Assembly: GCF_021375795.1 (NCBI RefSeq)
Contig: NZ_JAEIOI010000001.1
Location: forward strand, 124,001 to 188,000
Reading direction: 5' to 3'
DNA from: Pseudomonas anguilliseptica
GTDB lineage: Bacteria; Pseudomonadota; Gammaproteobacteria; Pseudomonadales; Pseudomonadaceae
Length of the DNA stretch: 64,000 nucleotides
Shown: piece after piece, positions 54,474-64,000 of the stretch
How positions within the stretch are numbered: position 1 is the first letter of the stretch
How the letters are laid out: each line of letters begins with the position of its first letter
The notes under the pieces: model-generated
Database searches by the model: none
What the model saw: the letters and a program-made list of their open reading frames with translations, nothing else
Told to the model about the DNA's origin: nothing
Program-made: the position numbers and the translations under genes

Positions 54474-56582
54474 TCAGGCGCGGGCGCGGGTGATGCGAAT
54501 CACTCCGGTGAGGGCGCGCAGTTTCTTGATCACCCGGGCCAGGTGTACGCGGTCATGCACGCTGACGACCAGCTGCACGACGCTGATGCGGCCATCACGC
54601 TCGTCCATACTGATCTTCTCGATATTGCCGTCGGCGGCATTCACGCTGCCGGCGAGCAGGGCAATCAGGCCGCGTTGATGCTCCAGCTCGACGCGCAGTT
54701 CGACATTGAATTCGCCGGTAACATCCTTGGCCCAGGACAGCTGGATGCATTTTTCCGGGTTGTGGCGGATCTCGCCGATGTTCTTGCAGCTTTCCAGATG
54801 CACCACCATGCCCTTGCCGGCGGACAAATGGCCGACAATCGGGTCGCCCGGAATCGGCGTACAGCATTTGGCGTAGCTCAGCACCAGGCCTTCGGTGCCA
54901 CGGATGGCCAGTGGGCCTTCGCTGCTCGGCAGCGCTTCGTTGCTGTCGCTGAGCAGGCGACGCGCGACCACGTAGGCCATACGGTTGCCCAGGCCGATGT
55001 CTTCAAGCAGGTCTTCGAGTACATCCTGGTGATATTCGGCGAGCACCGCTTGCACTCGCTCGGGCGAAAGCTTGTCGACGCGGCTGTCGAAGCCTGCCAG
55101 AACCTTGTTCAGCAGGCGTTCGCCGAGGCTGATGGACTCCGAACGGCGCTGCAGCTTCAGCGCGTGACGAATATGCGTACGGGCCTTGCCGGTGACCACG
55201 AAGCTCAGCCAGGCCGGATTTGGTCGTGCGCCTGGTGCGGTGACGATTTCCACCGTCGAGCCACTTTCCAGGGCTTGCGACAGCGGGGCCAGGCGGCGGT
55301 TGATACGGCAGGCGATGCAGGTGTTGCCGACGTCGGTGTGCACCGCGTAAGCGAAGTCGACCGCCGTGGAGCCCTTCGGCAGCTCCATGATGCGGCCCTT
55401 GGGCGTGAACACGTAGACCTCGTCGGGGAACAGGTCGATCTTCACGCTCTCGATAAATTCCAGCGAGTTGCCGGCGCGTTGCTGCATCTCCAGTACGCCC
55501 TTGACCCACTGCCGCGCGCGGGCGTGGCTGCCCTTGGGCTGGTCTTCCTCGTTGGATTTGTACAGCCAGTGTGCGGCAATGCCGTTGTTGGCCAGCTCTT
55601 CCATCTCGCGGGTACGGATCTGGATCTCGATCGGTACGCCGTGCATGCCGAACAGCGTGGTGTGCAGCGACTGGTAGCCGTTGGCCTTGGGGATCGCGAT
55701 GTAATCTTTGAAGCGGCCTGGTAGGGGTTTGTACAGGTTGTGCACGGCGCCGAGCACGCGGTAACAGGTGTCGACCTTGTCGACCACGATGCGGAAGGCG
55801 TAGACGTCCATGATTTCGTTGAACGCCCGGCGCTTGCCGCGCATCTTCTGGTAGATGCCGTAGAGGTGCTTCTCGCGGCCCATCACCTCGCCTTCCATGC
55901 CTTCACGGGCCAGGCAATGGATGATCGACTCTTCGATCTTGTTGACGATTTCCTTGCGGTTGCCCCGAGCCCGCTTGACCGCTGTGCGGATGCGCTCGGA
56001 GCGCATCGGGTGCATGGCCTTGAAGCCCAGGTCTTCGAACTCGATGCGCATGCTGTGCATGCCCAGGCGGTTGGCAATCGGTGCGTAGATTTCCAGGGTT
56101 TCCTTGGCGATGCGCCGGCGCTTTTCGCCGGACAGCACTTCCAGGGTGCGCATGTTGTGCAGGCGGTCGGCCAGCTTGACCAGGATCACGCGGATGTCGC
56201 GAGCCATGGCCATGGCCATTTTCTGAAAGTTCTCGGCTTGCGCTTCGGCCTTGGTCTCGAAGTTCATCTGGGTCAGTTTGCTGACCCCGTCGACCAGTTC
56301 CGCCACGGATTCGCCGAACTGCGCGTCCAGGGCTTCTTTAGCAATACCGGTGTCTTCAATCACGTCATGCAGCATCGCGGCCATCAGGCTCTGATGGTCC
56401 ATGTGCATGTCAGCCAGGATGCTCGCCACTGCCAGGGGGTGGGTGACGTAGGCTTCGCCGCTGCGGCGGCGTTGGCCGTCGTGGGCTTGTTCGGCGTAGA
56501 AATAGGCGCGGCGTACCAGGTTGACCTGGTCGCCGTCGAGGTAGGTCGAAAGTCTGTCGGCGAGGGCGTCTATGCTCGGCAT
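54474..56582 (-). CDS. spoT: SpoT bifunctional (p)ppGpp synthetase/hydrolase
   Basis: The product is 702 residues: HD hydrolase domain ([26 protein letters not shown]), synthetase domain ([20 protein letters not shown]), TGS domain ([20 protein letters not shown]), a helical/zinc-finger-like region ([15 protein letters not shown]) and a C-terminal ACT domain. It sets (p)ppGpp levels in starvation. It is preceded by rpoZ and gmk on the same strand, the standard rpoZ-spoT arrangement. Confidence 0.96.
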   Translation of the reverse strand: MPSIDALADRLSTYLDGDQVNLVRRAYFYAEQAHDGQRRRSGEAYVTHPLAVASILADMHMDHQSLMAAMLHDVIEDTGIAKEALDAQFGESVAELVDGVSKLTQMNFETKAEAQAENFQKMAMAMARDIRVILVKLADRLHNMRTLEVLSGEKRRRIAKETLEIYAPIANRLGMHSMRIEFEDLGFKAMHPMRSERIRTAVKRARGNRKEIVNKIEESIIHCLAREGMEGEVMGREKHLYGIYQKMRGKRRAFNEIMDVYAFRIVVDKVDTCYRVLGAVHNLYKPLPGRFKDYIAIPKANGYQSLHTTLFGMHGVPIEIQIRTREMEELANNGIAAHWLYKSNEEDQPKGSHARARQWVKGVLEMQQRAGNSLEFIESVKIDLFPDEVYVFTPKGRIMELPKGSTAVDFAYAVHTDVGNTCIACRINRRLAPLSQALESGSTVEIVTAPGARPNPAWLSFVVTGKARTHIRHALKLQRRSESISLGERLLNKVLAGFDSRVDKLSPERVQAVLAEYHQDVLEDLLEDIGLGNRMAYVVARRLLSDSNEALPSSEGPLAIRGTEGLVLSYAKCCTPIPGDPIVGHLSAGKGMVVHLESCKNIGEIRHNPEKCIQLSWAKDVTGEFNVELRVELEHQRGLIALLAGSVNAADGNIEKISMDERDGRISVVQLVVSVHDRVHLARVIKKLRALTGVIRITRARA

Positions 56583-56642
56583 GGGCGTTCCCCTTGCCGA
56601 TTCAGATGACCCTGCGCCTGACGACGTCGACCCGGCATAGGC

Positions 56643-56906
56643 TTACAGAGGCTCGTTCGCCTCTTCCTCGAATGCGGCAAACAGCGGTTCTTCTTCGACG
56701 ATGTCGTCTTGCGCGATCACATCATAGTTGACCAGGCCAGCAGCGATTTCGCGCAGTGCCACCACGGTCGGCTTGTCGTTTTCCCAGGCCACTTTCGGCT
56801 CTTTGCCGCCGGTAGCCAGCTGGCGCGAACGCTTGGTGGCGAGCATGACCAGCTCAAAGCGGTTATCGACGTTGTCCAGGCAATCTTCAACGGTAACGCG
56901 GGCCAT
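56643..56906 (-). CDS. rpoZ: RNA polymerase omega subunit
   Basis: The 87-residue product has the omega signature [21 protein letters not shown] and RQLATGG. It helps assemble RNA polymerase and forms part of a ppGpp-binding site, in keeping with its place just before spoT (60 bases). The acidic C-terminus is usual in pseudomonads. Confidence 0.96.
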   Translation of the reverse strand: MARVTVEDCLDNVDNRFELVMLATKRSRQLATGGKEPKVAWENDKPTVVALREIAAGLVNYDVIAQDDIVEEEPLFAAFEEEANEPL

Positions 56907-56945
56907 GGTATTCCTCGTTGCGACAAAATTAAGAGCGTAAAAATG

Positions 56946-56961
56946 TCGCCCAAATGGGCGA
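56946..56961 (-). terminator. intrinsic terminator after gmk
   Basis: TCGCCCA / TGGGCGA hairpin, followed on the minus strand by CATTTTTACG. It lies 67 bases past the gmk stop and before rpoZ, so rpoZ-spoT probably start from their own promoter or by readthrough. Confidence 0.65.
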
Positions 56962-56998
56962 ACGGACTGAATAGTCTAAAAAATCACCAGCATTTAGG

Positions 56999-57022
56999 GA
57001 AGCACTGATTTCTCAGTGCTTC
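56999..57022. other. 10-bp hairpin directly after gmk
   Basis: GAAGCACTGA-TTTC-TCAGTGCTTC is a perfect inverted repeat ending six bases from the gmk stop. It precedes the T-run terminator at 56946, so two hairpins lie in tandem. Confidence 0.5.
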
Positions 57023-57027
57023 GCGCA

Positions 57028-57651
<624 letters not shown>

Positions 57652-57697
57652 TCAATCCTGAAACGCGTTGTTCGAAGAGTAGCAGTAGCGGTCTGGC

Positions 57698-58561
57698 TTA
57701 TTCGATGTTCTGCACTTGTTCGCGCATCTGCTCGATCAACACCTTGAGGTTGACCGCAGCATTGGTGCTGCGGGTGTCGAAGGCCTTGGAGCCGAGGGTA
57801 TTGGCTTCGCGGTTGAGTTCCTGCATCAGGAAATCCAGGCGGCGACCAGCCTGGCCACCGGTTTTCAACACACGGCGTACTTCGTTGACGTGGGTGCTGA
57901 GGCGATCCAGTTCTTCGGCGACATCGCTTTTCTGCGCCAGAATCACCAGCTCCTGTTCCAGGCGCTGCGGGTCTAGCTCGGCCTGCATTTCGGCGCAGCG
58001 GTCGAGAATCTTCTGCCGTTGCCCGGCGAGCATCTGCGGCACCAGTTCACGCAGGGCGGCCACCTGTTCGAGGATGCTGTCCAGGCGCTCATTGAGCAGC
58101 TTGGCCAGCTCGGCCCCTTCGCGCTCGCGGCCTTTCTTCAGTTCGTTCAGGGCTTGGTTGAACAGTGCCAGAGCGCTCTGGTTCAGCGCCTGCGGATCGG
58201 CGGCATCAGCCACCAGTACGCCGGGCCAGCCAAGCACCTCCAGTGGATTGAGTGCGGCGGGCTGTTTGATCAAGCCGGCGACGCTCTCGGCGGCGGCGAC
58301 CAGTTGCGCGGCGCGTTCAAGGTTTACTTGCAGAGCCTTGCCGGCATTGTCATCGCTAAAGCGCAGGGTGCATTCGACTTTGCCGCGCGACAGGCCATTG
58401 CGCAGCGCTTCGCGTATCGCGCCTTCGAGGTCGCGGAAGCTTTCCGGCAGACGCAGGTGGGGTTCCAGGTAGCGATGGTTGACCGAACGCAGCTCCCAGC
58501 TCAGGGTGCCGTTGGCATTCGCCTGTTCGGCGCGGGCAAAGGCAGTCATGCTGTGGATCAT
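57698..58561 (-). CDS. YicC-family endoribonuclease
   Basis: The 287-residue product has an N-terminal MIHSMTAFARAEQ, RSVNHRYLEPHLRLPE and a C-terminal DUF1732 region (LEQELVILAQKSDVAEELDR, REANTLGSKAFD). YicC proteins act as RNases in mRNA/sRNA turnover. The reading frame stays open well upstream, antisense to rph, but the family N-terminus fixes the start at ATG 58561. Divergent from rph and followed by gmk. Confidence 0.93.
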   Translation of the reverse strand: MIHSMTAFARAEQANANGTLSWELRSVNHRYLEPHLRLPESFRDLEGAIREALRNGLSRGKVECTLRFSDDNAGKALQVNLERAAQLVAAAESVAGLIKQPAALNPLEVLGWPGVLVADAADPQALNQSALALFNQALNELKKGREREGAELAKLLNERLDSILEQVAALRELVPQMLAGQRQKILDRCAEMQAELDPQRLEQELVILAQKSDVAEELDRLSTHVNEVRRVLKTGGQAGRRLDFLMQELNREANTLGSKAFDTRSTNAAVNLKVLIEQMREQVQNIE

Positions 58562-58659
58562 GGGGCGAACCTCGCGAGAAGACGGAACGAAGGGCGCAGG
58601 ATTGTAGCGCAGTGCGCCAGTCGTACCCAATTCGGCATACCGTGATGGGCATACGGCCC

Positions 58660-58665
58660 TATAAT
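58660..58665 (+). promoter_or_regulatory. -10 hexamer of the rph promoter
   Basis: A perfect TATAAT lies 37 bases before the rph start, within the yicC-rph divergent region. No convincing -35 is seen (ATACCG at 17-base spacing). Confidence 0.4.
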
Positions 58666-58702
58666 GCCCGGCAGATTTTTTATTCAGAGCAGGTATTCCT
58701 AG

Positions 58703-59425
58703 ATGAAACGTCCCAGTGGCCGCGCCGCCGATCAGTTGCGCTCGATTCGCATCACCCGCAACTACACCAAGCATGCCGAGGGTTCGGTGCTGGTGGAGTT
58801 TGGCGATACCAAAGTGATTTGCACGGTCAGTGTCGAGTCGGGCGTTCCGCGTTTCCTCAAAGGCCAGGGGCAAGGCTGGCTGACCGCCGAGTACGGCATG
58901 CTGCCGCGTGCCACCGGCGACCGTAACCAGCGTGAAGCCAGCCGTGGCAAGCAAGGCGGTCGCACCCTGGAAATCCAGCGCCTGATTGGCCGTTCGCTGC
59001 GCGCTGCACTGGATATGAGTAAGTTGGGTGAGAACACCCTGTACGTCGATTGCGACGTGATCCAGGCTGACGGCGGCACCCGTACCGCGTCGATCACCGG
59101 CGCCATGGTGGCGGTGATTGATGCGCTGAAAGTGATCAAGAAGCGTGGCGGTCTGAAAGGCGGCGACCCGCTCAAGCAGATGATTGCTGCTGTGTCGGTG
59201 GGCATGTATCAGGGCGAGCCGGTGCTGGATCTGGATTACCTGGAAGATTCCGCCGCCGAGACCGACCTCAATGTGGTGATGACCAGTGCCGGTGGTTTTA
59301 TCGAGGTGCAGGGCACCGCCGAAGGCGCACCGTTCCAGCCGGCCGAGCTGAACGCCATGCTGGCGTTGGCGCAGAAAGGCATGGTTGAACTGTTCGAACT
59401 GCAACAGGCAGCTCTGGCTGACTGA
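58703..59425 (+). CDS. rph: ribonuclease PH
   Basis: The 240-residue 3' exoribonuclease trims tRNA precursors using phosphate. The phosphate-binding segment [20 protein letters not shown] and N-terminal [17 protein letters not shown] are typical, with full length. No frameshift of the E. coli K-12 kind is present. Confidence 0.96.
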   Translation: MKRPSGRAADQLRSIRITRNYTKHAEGSVLVEFGDTKVICTVSVESGVPRFLKGQGQGWLTAEYGMLPRATGDRNQREASRGKQGGRTLEIQRLIGRSLRAALDMSKLGENTLYVDCDVIQADGGTRTASITGAMVAVIDALKVIKKRGGLKGGDPLKQMIAAVSVGMYQGEPVLDLDYLEDSAAETDLNVVMTSAGGFIEVQGTAEGAPFQPAELNAMLALAQKGMVELFELQQAALAD

Positions 59426-59465
59426 TTGAGCTGCACCAAAAGCCCATCAAGCAAGGAGAAGCACC

Positions 59466-59837
59466 ATGAGCGACGAGTCCCAAGCGCCACAGCCGGTTCC
59501 CGGCCCTGAAGCCCGTCAGTGGGCGATGTTCTGTCACTTTGCGGCCTTTCTTGGCCTGGTGATTCCTTTTGGCAATCTGCTTGGGCCGTTGATCGTCTGG
59601 CAGATCAAGAAGGATCTGGATCCGTTCGTCGATGCCCAGGGCAAGGAAGCGCTGAACTTCCAGATCAGCGTGGCTCTGGCTGCGTTGCTGTGCTTCCTGC
59701 TGATGGTTGTGGTGGTGGGCTTCCCGTTGCTGGTGCTGGTCAGCATTGCGGCGCTGGTGCTGACTATCATTGCCGGGATCAAGGCCAATGAAGGTCAGGC
59801 TTACCGTTATCCCTTTGCCTGGCGCCTGGTGAAATAG
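59466..59837 (+). CDS. DUF4870 membrane protein
   Basis: The 123-residue product has three hydrophobic segments in the DUF4870 pattern (MFCHFAAFLGLVIPFGNLLG, WQIKKDLDPFVDAQGKEALN, a C-terminal double helix). Inner membrane, unknown function. It follows rph by 40 bases with an AAGGAG site, so it may be cotranscribed. The same neighbour order occurs in P. aeruginosa. Confidence 0.85.
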   Translation: MSDESQAPQPVPGPEARQWAMFCHFAAFLGLVIPFGNLLGPLIVWQIKKDLDPFVDAQGKEALNFQISVALAALLCFLLMVVVVGFPLLVLVSIAALVLTIIAGIKANEGQAYRYPFAWRLVK

Positions 59838-59853
59838 GCGCTCTTGAGTTCAG

Positions 59854-59890
59854 TTAATAAAAAACCGGCTTTTAGCCGGTTTTTTATTAA
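59854..59890. terminator. bidirectional intrinsic terminator
   Basis: A perfect 17-bp stem (TTAATAAAAAACCGGCT / AGCCGGTTTTTTATTAA) has a TTT loop and T tracts on both strands, between the DUF4870 gene and crc. Its right arm ends within four bases of the crc stop. Confidence 0.95.
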
Positions 59891-59893
59891 GCG

Positions 59894-60673
59894 CTATACG
59901 CTGAGTATCCAGTCGTAATCGACGATCAGCGGCGCGTGCTGCGAGAAGCGTGGCTGGCGTGGCAGACGGGCGCTGCGGATGCTGCGGCGCATGCCTGGCG
60001 TGAGCAGTTGATAGTCAAAGCGATAGCCGAGATTAAGCAGCTCGGCCTGCTCGCTGTCTGGCCACCAACTGAACTGATCACCTTCGCGGCTGACTTCGCG
60101 CAGTGCATCGACATAACCCATGGTGCCAATCACTTCATCCAGCCAGGCCCGTTCTGGGGCAAGGAAGCCCGGTGACTGCTGGCAGTCGCGCCAGTTCTTC
60201 ACGTCGAGCTTCTGATGTGCCACGTAGAACGAGCCGCAATAGATGTACTCGCGGCGTTTGCGGCGCTGCTTGTCCAAATAATGGGTGAAGTCATCCATAA
60301 ACTTGAATTTCTGATTCAAGCTCTCGTCACCGTTCTGCCCCGAAGGCATCAGCATGGTGGCAATACTTACTTTGTCGAAATCGGCCTGCAGGTAGCGCCC
60401 ATAGCGATCGGCCATTTCAAAGCCGAGGCCGCTGATTACCGCCTTGGGTTGCAACCGCGAATACAGCGCCACGCCACCTTGGCTGGGCACTTCTGCATCG
60501 CAGGCATAGAGGAAATAGCCATCCAGTTGGAGGGCTTGGTCGTCCAGTTCAAAGGCGGAGGCGCGGGTGTCCTGCAGGCAGATGACGTCGGCATTCTGTG
60601 CTTGCAGCCAACTGAGCAAACCGCGCTCGACTGCCGCATGAATACCATTCACGTTCACACTGATGATCCGCAT
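59894..60673 (-). CDS. crc: Crc catabolite repression control protein
   Basis: The 259-residue product has the exonuclease III/AP-endonuclease fold (MRIISVNVNGIHAAVERG, ADVICLQDTRASAFELDD, CSQHAPLIVDYDW-like end FSQHAPLIVDYDW). It is nearly identical in pattern to the Crc of P. aeruginosa. Crc has no nuclease activity; it partners Hfq to block translation of catabolic mRNAs at A-rich motifs. Divergent from pyrE. Confidence 0.95.
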   Translation of the reverse strand: MRIISVNVNGIHAAVERGLLSWLQAQNADVICLQDTRASAFELDDQALQLDGYFLYACDAEVPSQGGVALYSRLQPKAVISGLGFEMADRYGRYLQADFDKVSIATMLMPSGQNGDESLNQKFKFMDDFTHYLDKQRRKRREYIYCGSFYVAHQKLDVKNWRDCQQSPGFLAPERAWLDEVIGTMGYVDALREVSREGDQFSWWPDSEQAELLNLGYRFDYQLLTPGMRRSIRSARLPRQPRFSQHAPLIVDYDWILSV

Positions 60674-60766
60674 AAATGGCCCCCAAAATCACGTGCGTGT
60701 ATGATACCCGAGCTCACCTCTATTAGCTAAATTACCTAGTAAATCCGTGCTGTCCGGGGCTTTTTA

Positions 60767-61408
60767 ATGCAAGCGTATCAACGCGACTTTATCCGTTTTG
60801 CCATCGAGCGTGGGGTTTTGCGCTTTGGTCAGTTCACCCTGAAATCCGGGCGTATCAGTCCTTATTTCTTCAATGCCGGGCTGTTTGACAGCGGCTTGGC
60901 CCTGGCTCAGCTCGGGCGCTTCTATGCGGCGGCCGTGGTGGACAGTGGTATCGACTTCGATGTGCTGTTTGGCCCGGCCTATAAAGGTATTCCCCTGGCA
61001 GCGACCACTGCGGTGGCGCTGGCCGAGCACCATCAGCGTGATGTGCCCTGGTGTTTCAACCGCAAGGAAGCCAAGGATCATGGCGAAGGTGGCACCCTGG
61101 TAGGCGCTCCGCTGGCTGGTCGCGTGCTGATCATTGACGACGTGATCACCGCTGGTACGGCGATTCGCGAAGTGATGCAGATTATCCAGGCACAGGGCGC
61201 ACAAGCGGCCGGTGTGCTGATCGCCCTGAATCGCCAGGAGCGCGGTAAAGGCGAGCTGTCGGCGATTCAGGAAGTCGAGCGTGATTACGGCATGCCGGTG
61301 GTGAGCATTGTTTCACTCGAACAGGTACTGGAATATCTGGCAGAGGATGCTGAACTCAAGCAGTATCTGCCGGCGGTACAAGCCTACCGCGCCGAATACG
61401 GAATCTAA
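60767..61408 (+). CDS. pyrE: orotate phosphoribosyltransferase
   Basis: The 213-residue pyrimidine enzyme joins orotate and PRPP to give OMP. The PRPP-binding motif [16 protein letters not shown] and the loop [12 protein letters not shown] are present, with [16 protein letters not shown] near the N-terminus. Divergent from crc with 93 bases between. A TATGAT at 60700 could be its -10. Confidence 0.96.
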   Translation: MQAYQRDFIRFAIERGVLRFGQFTLKSGRISPYFFNAGLFDSGLALAQLGRFYAAAVVDSGIDFDVLFGPAYKGIPLAATTAVALAEHHQRDVPWCFNRKEAKDHGEGGTLVGAPLAGRVLIIDDVITAGTAIREVMQIIQAQGAQAAGVLIALNRQERGKGELSAIQEVERDYGMPVVSIVSLEQVLEYLAEDAELKQYLPAVQAYRAEYGI

Positions 61409-61432
61409 CCTGCCGAAGAAGGTGCTGCATCG

Positions 61433-62026
61433 ATGCATAGACCTGCCCTGACCTGCTGTTCGCTGTTGCTAGGCCTACTGCTGCCGGTTGTGGCGGGAGC
61501 GGCCGAGCTGTACCGCTATGTCGATGACAAGGGCACCACGGTGCTCAGCCGTCAGGGTGTGCCGCCGGAGCACATCAGCAAGGGTTACGAAGTGCTGAAT
61601 GACCAGGGCCGGGTGATCCAGGTGATTCCACCAGCCCCCAGCGCTGAAGAGATGAAGCGCATCCTCGCCGATAAGGCCCGTGCCAGTTCCGATGCGCAAT
61701 TGCTGCGCCTGTACAGCACGCCTGACGACGTCGAGCGTGCGCGTCAGCGCAAGCTGGCCGAACTTGATGGTCTGATTGGTGTGGCGCGCAGCAATCTGCA
61801 ATCGGTGCGTACCCAGCAGGCCAACCTGCAAAGTCAGGCCGCTGACCATGAGCGTGCAGGGCGTACAGTGCCGGCGCATTTGCTGGCGCAGATCGACAAC
61901 CAGAAGGCCGAGCAGGCGCGTCTCAAGAGCGACATAGTGCGCTATCAGGCTGCGCGCAAGGAGGCTGATAGCAGCTTCAATGCCGACGGCGAGCGCCTCA
62001 AGGAACTGCTGGGCCGCCGCCAGTAG
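61433..62026 (+). CDS. exported DUF4124 protein
   Basis: The 197-residue product has a signal peptide (LLLPVVAGA), a DUF4124 domain at about 22-65 (AELYRYVDDKGTTVLSRQG), then a long charged helical coiled-coil region (DVERARQRKLAELDGLIGVA onward). Periplasmic; function unknown. It follows pyrE by 24 bases. The domain is shared with the M23 peptidase at 20275. Confidence 0.8.
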   Translation: MHRPALTCCSLLLGLLLPVVAGAAELYRYVDDKGTTVLSRQGVPPEHISKGYEVLNDQGRVIQVIPPAPSAEEMKRILADKARASSDAQLLRLYSTPDDVERARQRKLAELDGLIGVARSNLQSVRTQQANLQSQAADHERAGRTVPAHLLAQIDNQKAEQARLKSDIVRYQAARKEADSSFNADGERLKELLGRRQ

Positions 62027-62036
62027 GTTGCGACAG

Positions 62037-62483
62037 CTATTGCTGCGGTGCGCAGCGCTCAAAAGCCAGAATTTTTTCCCTCAGCCATGTCGGTAGCGGA
62101 CTGCTAGTGCGGCTGGCGCTGTCTGCGTGCACGTAAATCACTTCGCCACTGGTCAGTGCTTGTTCGTCGCGCCAGATACCCATGGCAAAGCTCAGGCTGG
62201 AGCGGCCCAGACGGGCGACGCGAATGCCGATCTGCAACGGGTCATCGAAGCGCGCCGGGGCCAGGTACTCCAGCACGGTCTTGATGGCGAAGAAGTCGCC
62301 GCCATCGCCGCTTAGGTCCTCTGGATAACGAATGCCCAGGGCACGGAAATACTCGGTGATGGCGACATCGGCGTAGGTCAGGTAATGACCGTTGAACACG
62401 ATGCTCTGCGGGTCGACTTCTGCCCAGCGCACACGCAGTGTGTGGAAGAAGCTGAAAACGTCGCGGGAAAGGGCTGTGGTCAT
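62037..62483 (-). CDS. acyl-CoA thioesterase (YbgC/4HBT type)
   Basis: The 148-residue hot-dog domain contains RWAEVDPQSIVFNGHYLTYA, with the catalytic Asp-like position of the 4-hydroxybenzoyl-CoA thioesterase group. It hydrolyses short acyl-CoAs in related enzymes. I start at MTTALSRD, with AAGGTG seven bases upstream. Convergent with the DUF4124 gene by ten bases. Confidence 0.85.
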   Translation of the reverse strand: MTTALSRDVFSFFHTLRVRWAEVDPQSIVFNGHYLTYADVAITEYFRALGIRYPEDLSGDGGDFFAIKTVLEYLAPARFDDPLQIGIRVARLGRSSLSFAMGIWRDEQALTSGEVIYVHADSASRTSSPLPTWLREKILAFERCAPQQ

Positions 62484-62534
62484 GCAGTACACCTTTTGGC
62501 GAGGGCTGAGCCCTTGAGCTTCGGTGTTACGGCG

Positions 62535-62599
62535 GCCTGCTGCAAGGGTTGCAGCAGGCTATCAGGCGGCTGAATCAGCCAGGATTACCCGGCTGATTC
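62535..62599. other. two tandem hairpins upstream of the thioesterase
   Basis: GCCTGCTGCAA-GGG-TTGCAGCAGGC (62535-62559, perfect 11-bp stem) and GAATCAGCC / GGCTGATTC (62572-62599, 10-base loop) lie between the thioesterase start and the MITE-like copy. No T run follows, so they could be stability elements rather than terminators. Confidence 0.5.
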
Positions 62600-62613
62600 G
62601 CTTATGGATGCTT

Positions 62614-62780
62614 AGAAGCTATTTACGATCTTGCGAGCTAGAGCCATACAAGGCGCTACGTTAGTAACAGCCTCCGGCTGGTCAAAGCGGCGAGGAAGCG
62701 GAGTGTACTTTTGTACATGAGCATTCCGAGCCTGTTTTTAACGCAGTAGGGCCGAAGCGCAGCAGATCGTAAACCGGTTC

Positions 62781-62781
<1 letters not shown>
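62614..62781. repeat. MITE-like intergenic repeat, copy 2 (168 bp, inverted relative to copy 1)
   Basis: Inverted ends AGAACCGGTTTACGATCT and AGAAGCTATTTACGATCT match at 15 of 18 positions, and the arm carries the same AAAAACAGGCTCG as copy 1. The central hairpin is TGTAC-TTTT-GTACA (62704-62717). Its outer base (62781) is the last base of the argB stop codon, as copy 1 is for rubA1. It is about 28 bases longer than copy 1 in one arm. Confidence 0.8.
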
Positions 62782-63713
<932 letters not shown>

Positions 63714-63717
63714 TCAG

Positions 63718-64000
63718 TCAGAACGGCAGGTCGAGGTCCGGCACCGTGCTGTACAGCTGTGCACGGAAGACTTCCTTGATGCGTTCGAGTTCCTGTTCGG
63801 TTTCGGCCTCGAAGCGCAGCACCAGTACCGGTGTGGTGTTGGAGGCGCGTACCAGGCCCCAGCCTTTGGGGTAATCGACGCGCACGCCATCGAGGTTGGT
63901 GATATTGCCCTCGCCCCATACGCCATCGCGCTGCAGGCGTTCGATGATGCTGAACTTGCTCTGCTCGGTGACCGGGATGTTGATCTCCGGGGTGGCGATG
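63718..64000 (-). CDS. algC: AlgC phosphomannomutase/phosphoglucomutase C-terminus, truncated by window edge
   Basis: The last roughly 94 residues run on the minus strand to a TGA at 63718-63720. They include VDYPKGWGLVRASNTTPVLV, with the phosphosugar-binding RASNT loop of domain 4, and end in DLDLPF. AlgC makes mannose-1-phosphate and glucose-1-phosphate for alginate, LPS and rhamnolipid. The argB-algC pairing is the usual Pseudomonas order. Confidence 0.92.
   Translation of the reverse strand, partial: IATPEINIPVTEQSKFSIIERLQRDGVWGEGNITNLDGVRVDYPKGWGLVRASNTTPVLVLRFEAETEQELERIKEVFRAQLYSTVPDLDLPF

Noticed and set aside
58562-59404. Extension of yicC upstream through the rph region
   Set aside because: The frame is open, but the YicC family starts at MIHSMTAFAR. 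The upstream part is antisense to RNase PH.

Overview
The window is a piece of a Pseudomonas chromosome (gamma-proteobacterium, GC-rich, tightly packed genes). It contains no rRNA, tRNA, prophage or CRISPR array that I could find. The organism is assigned from protein content: Crc, PstC and PstA with large extra domains, the rubA1-rubA2-rubB cluster, a fused NuoCD, and the block spoT-rpoZ-gmk / yicC-rph / crc-pyrE / argB-algC. All of these match the Pseudomonas gene arrangement known from P. aeruginosa and P. putida. The nearest species group cannot be fixed from this sequence alone.

Layout. 1-2.5 kb: the end of purK, a small membrane stress protein, two exported proteins and a hexose-6-phosphate mutarotase. 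2.6-8.0 kb (minus strand): an accessory-looking locus made of a 7TMR-DISM histidine kinase, an OmpR-type regulator, a small exported four-cysteine protein and a YadA-like trimeric autotransporter with an unusual cysteine-rich N-terminus. 8.1-11.3 kb: a TRAP transporter (two permeases and a divergent binding protein). 11.4 kb: a YciA-type thioesterase. 12-25 kb: the phosphate region pstS, pstCAB-phoU, a response regulator, an M23 peptidase, a CorC-like protein and phoR-phoB, with PhoB boxes visible before pstS, pstC and phoB. 24.8-26.4 kb: ubiC-ubiA. 26.6-30.2 kb: two rubredoxins, rubredoxin reductase, an HU protein, an SCP2 protein and a DUF2059 protein. 30.2-34.7 kb: an HDOD fusion protein, recG and oxyR. 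35-49.9 kb: the complete NADH dehydrogenase I operon nuoA-N, followed by an SDR gene. 50.7-53.8 kb: a lipoprotein and exbB-exbD-tonB with an upstream Fur-like site. 54-64 kb: ridA, spoT, rpoZ, gmk, yicC, rph, a DUF4870 gene, crc, pyrE, a DUF4124 gene, a thioesterase, argB and the 3' end of algC.

How it works together. Most of the window is core physiology: phosphate sensing and uptake under PhoB, respiration (complex I, ubiquinone synthesis, rubredoxin electron transfer), iron-dependent outer-membrane energisation, oxidative and stringent stress, and Crc carbon control. Candidate Crc/Hfq A-rich motifs lie in the leaders of the TRAP binding protein, HU and nuoA.

The best candidate for an undescribed system is the kinase/regulator/exported protein/autotransporter locus at 2.6-8.0 kb. 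The second is a MITE-like intergenic repeat (two copies, 26.75 and 62.6 kb). Each copy begins exactly on the last base of a gene's stop codon, and its central hairpin shows a compensatory change.
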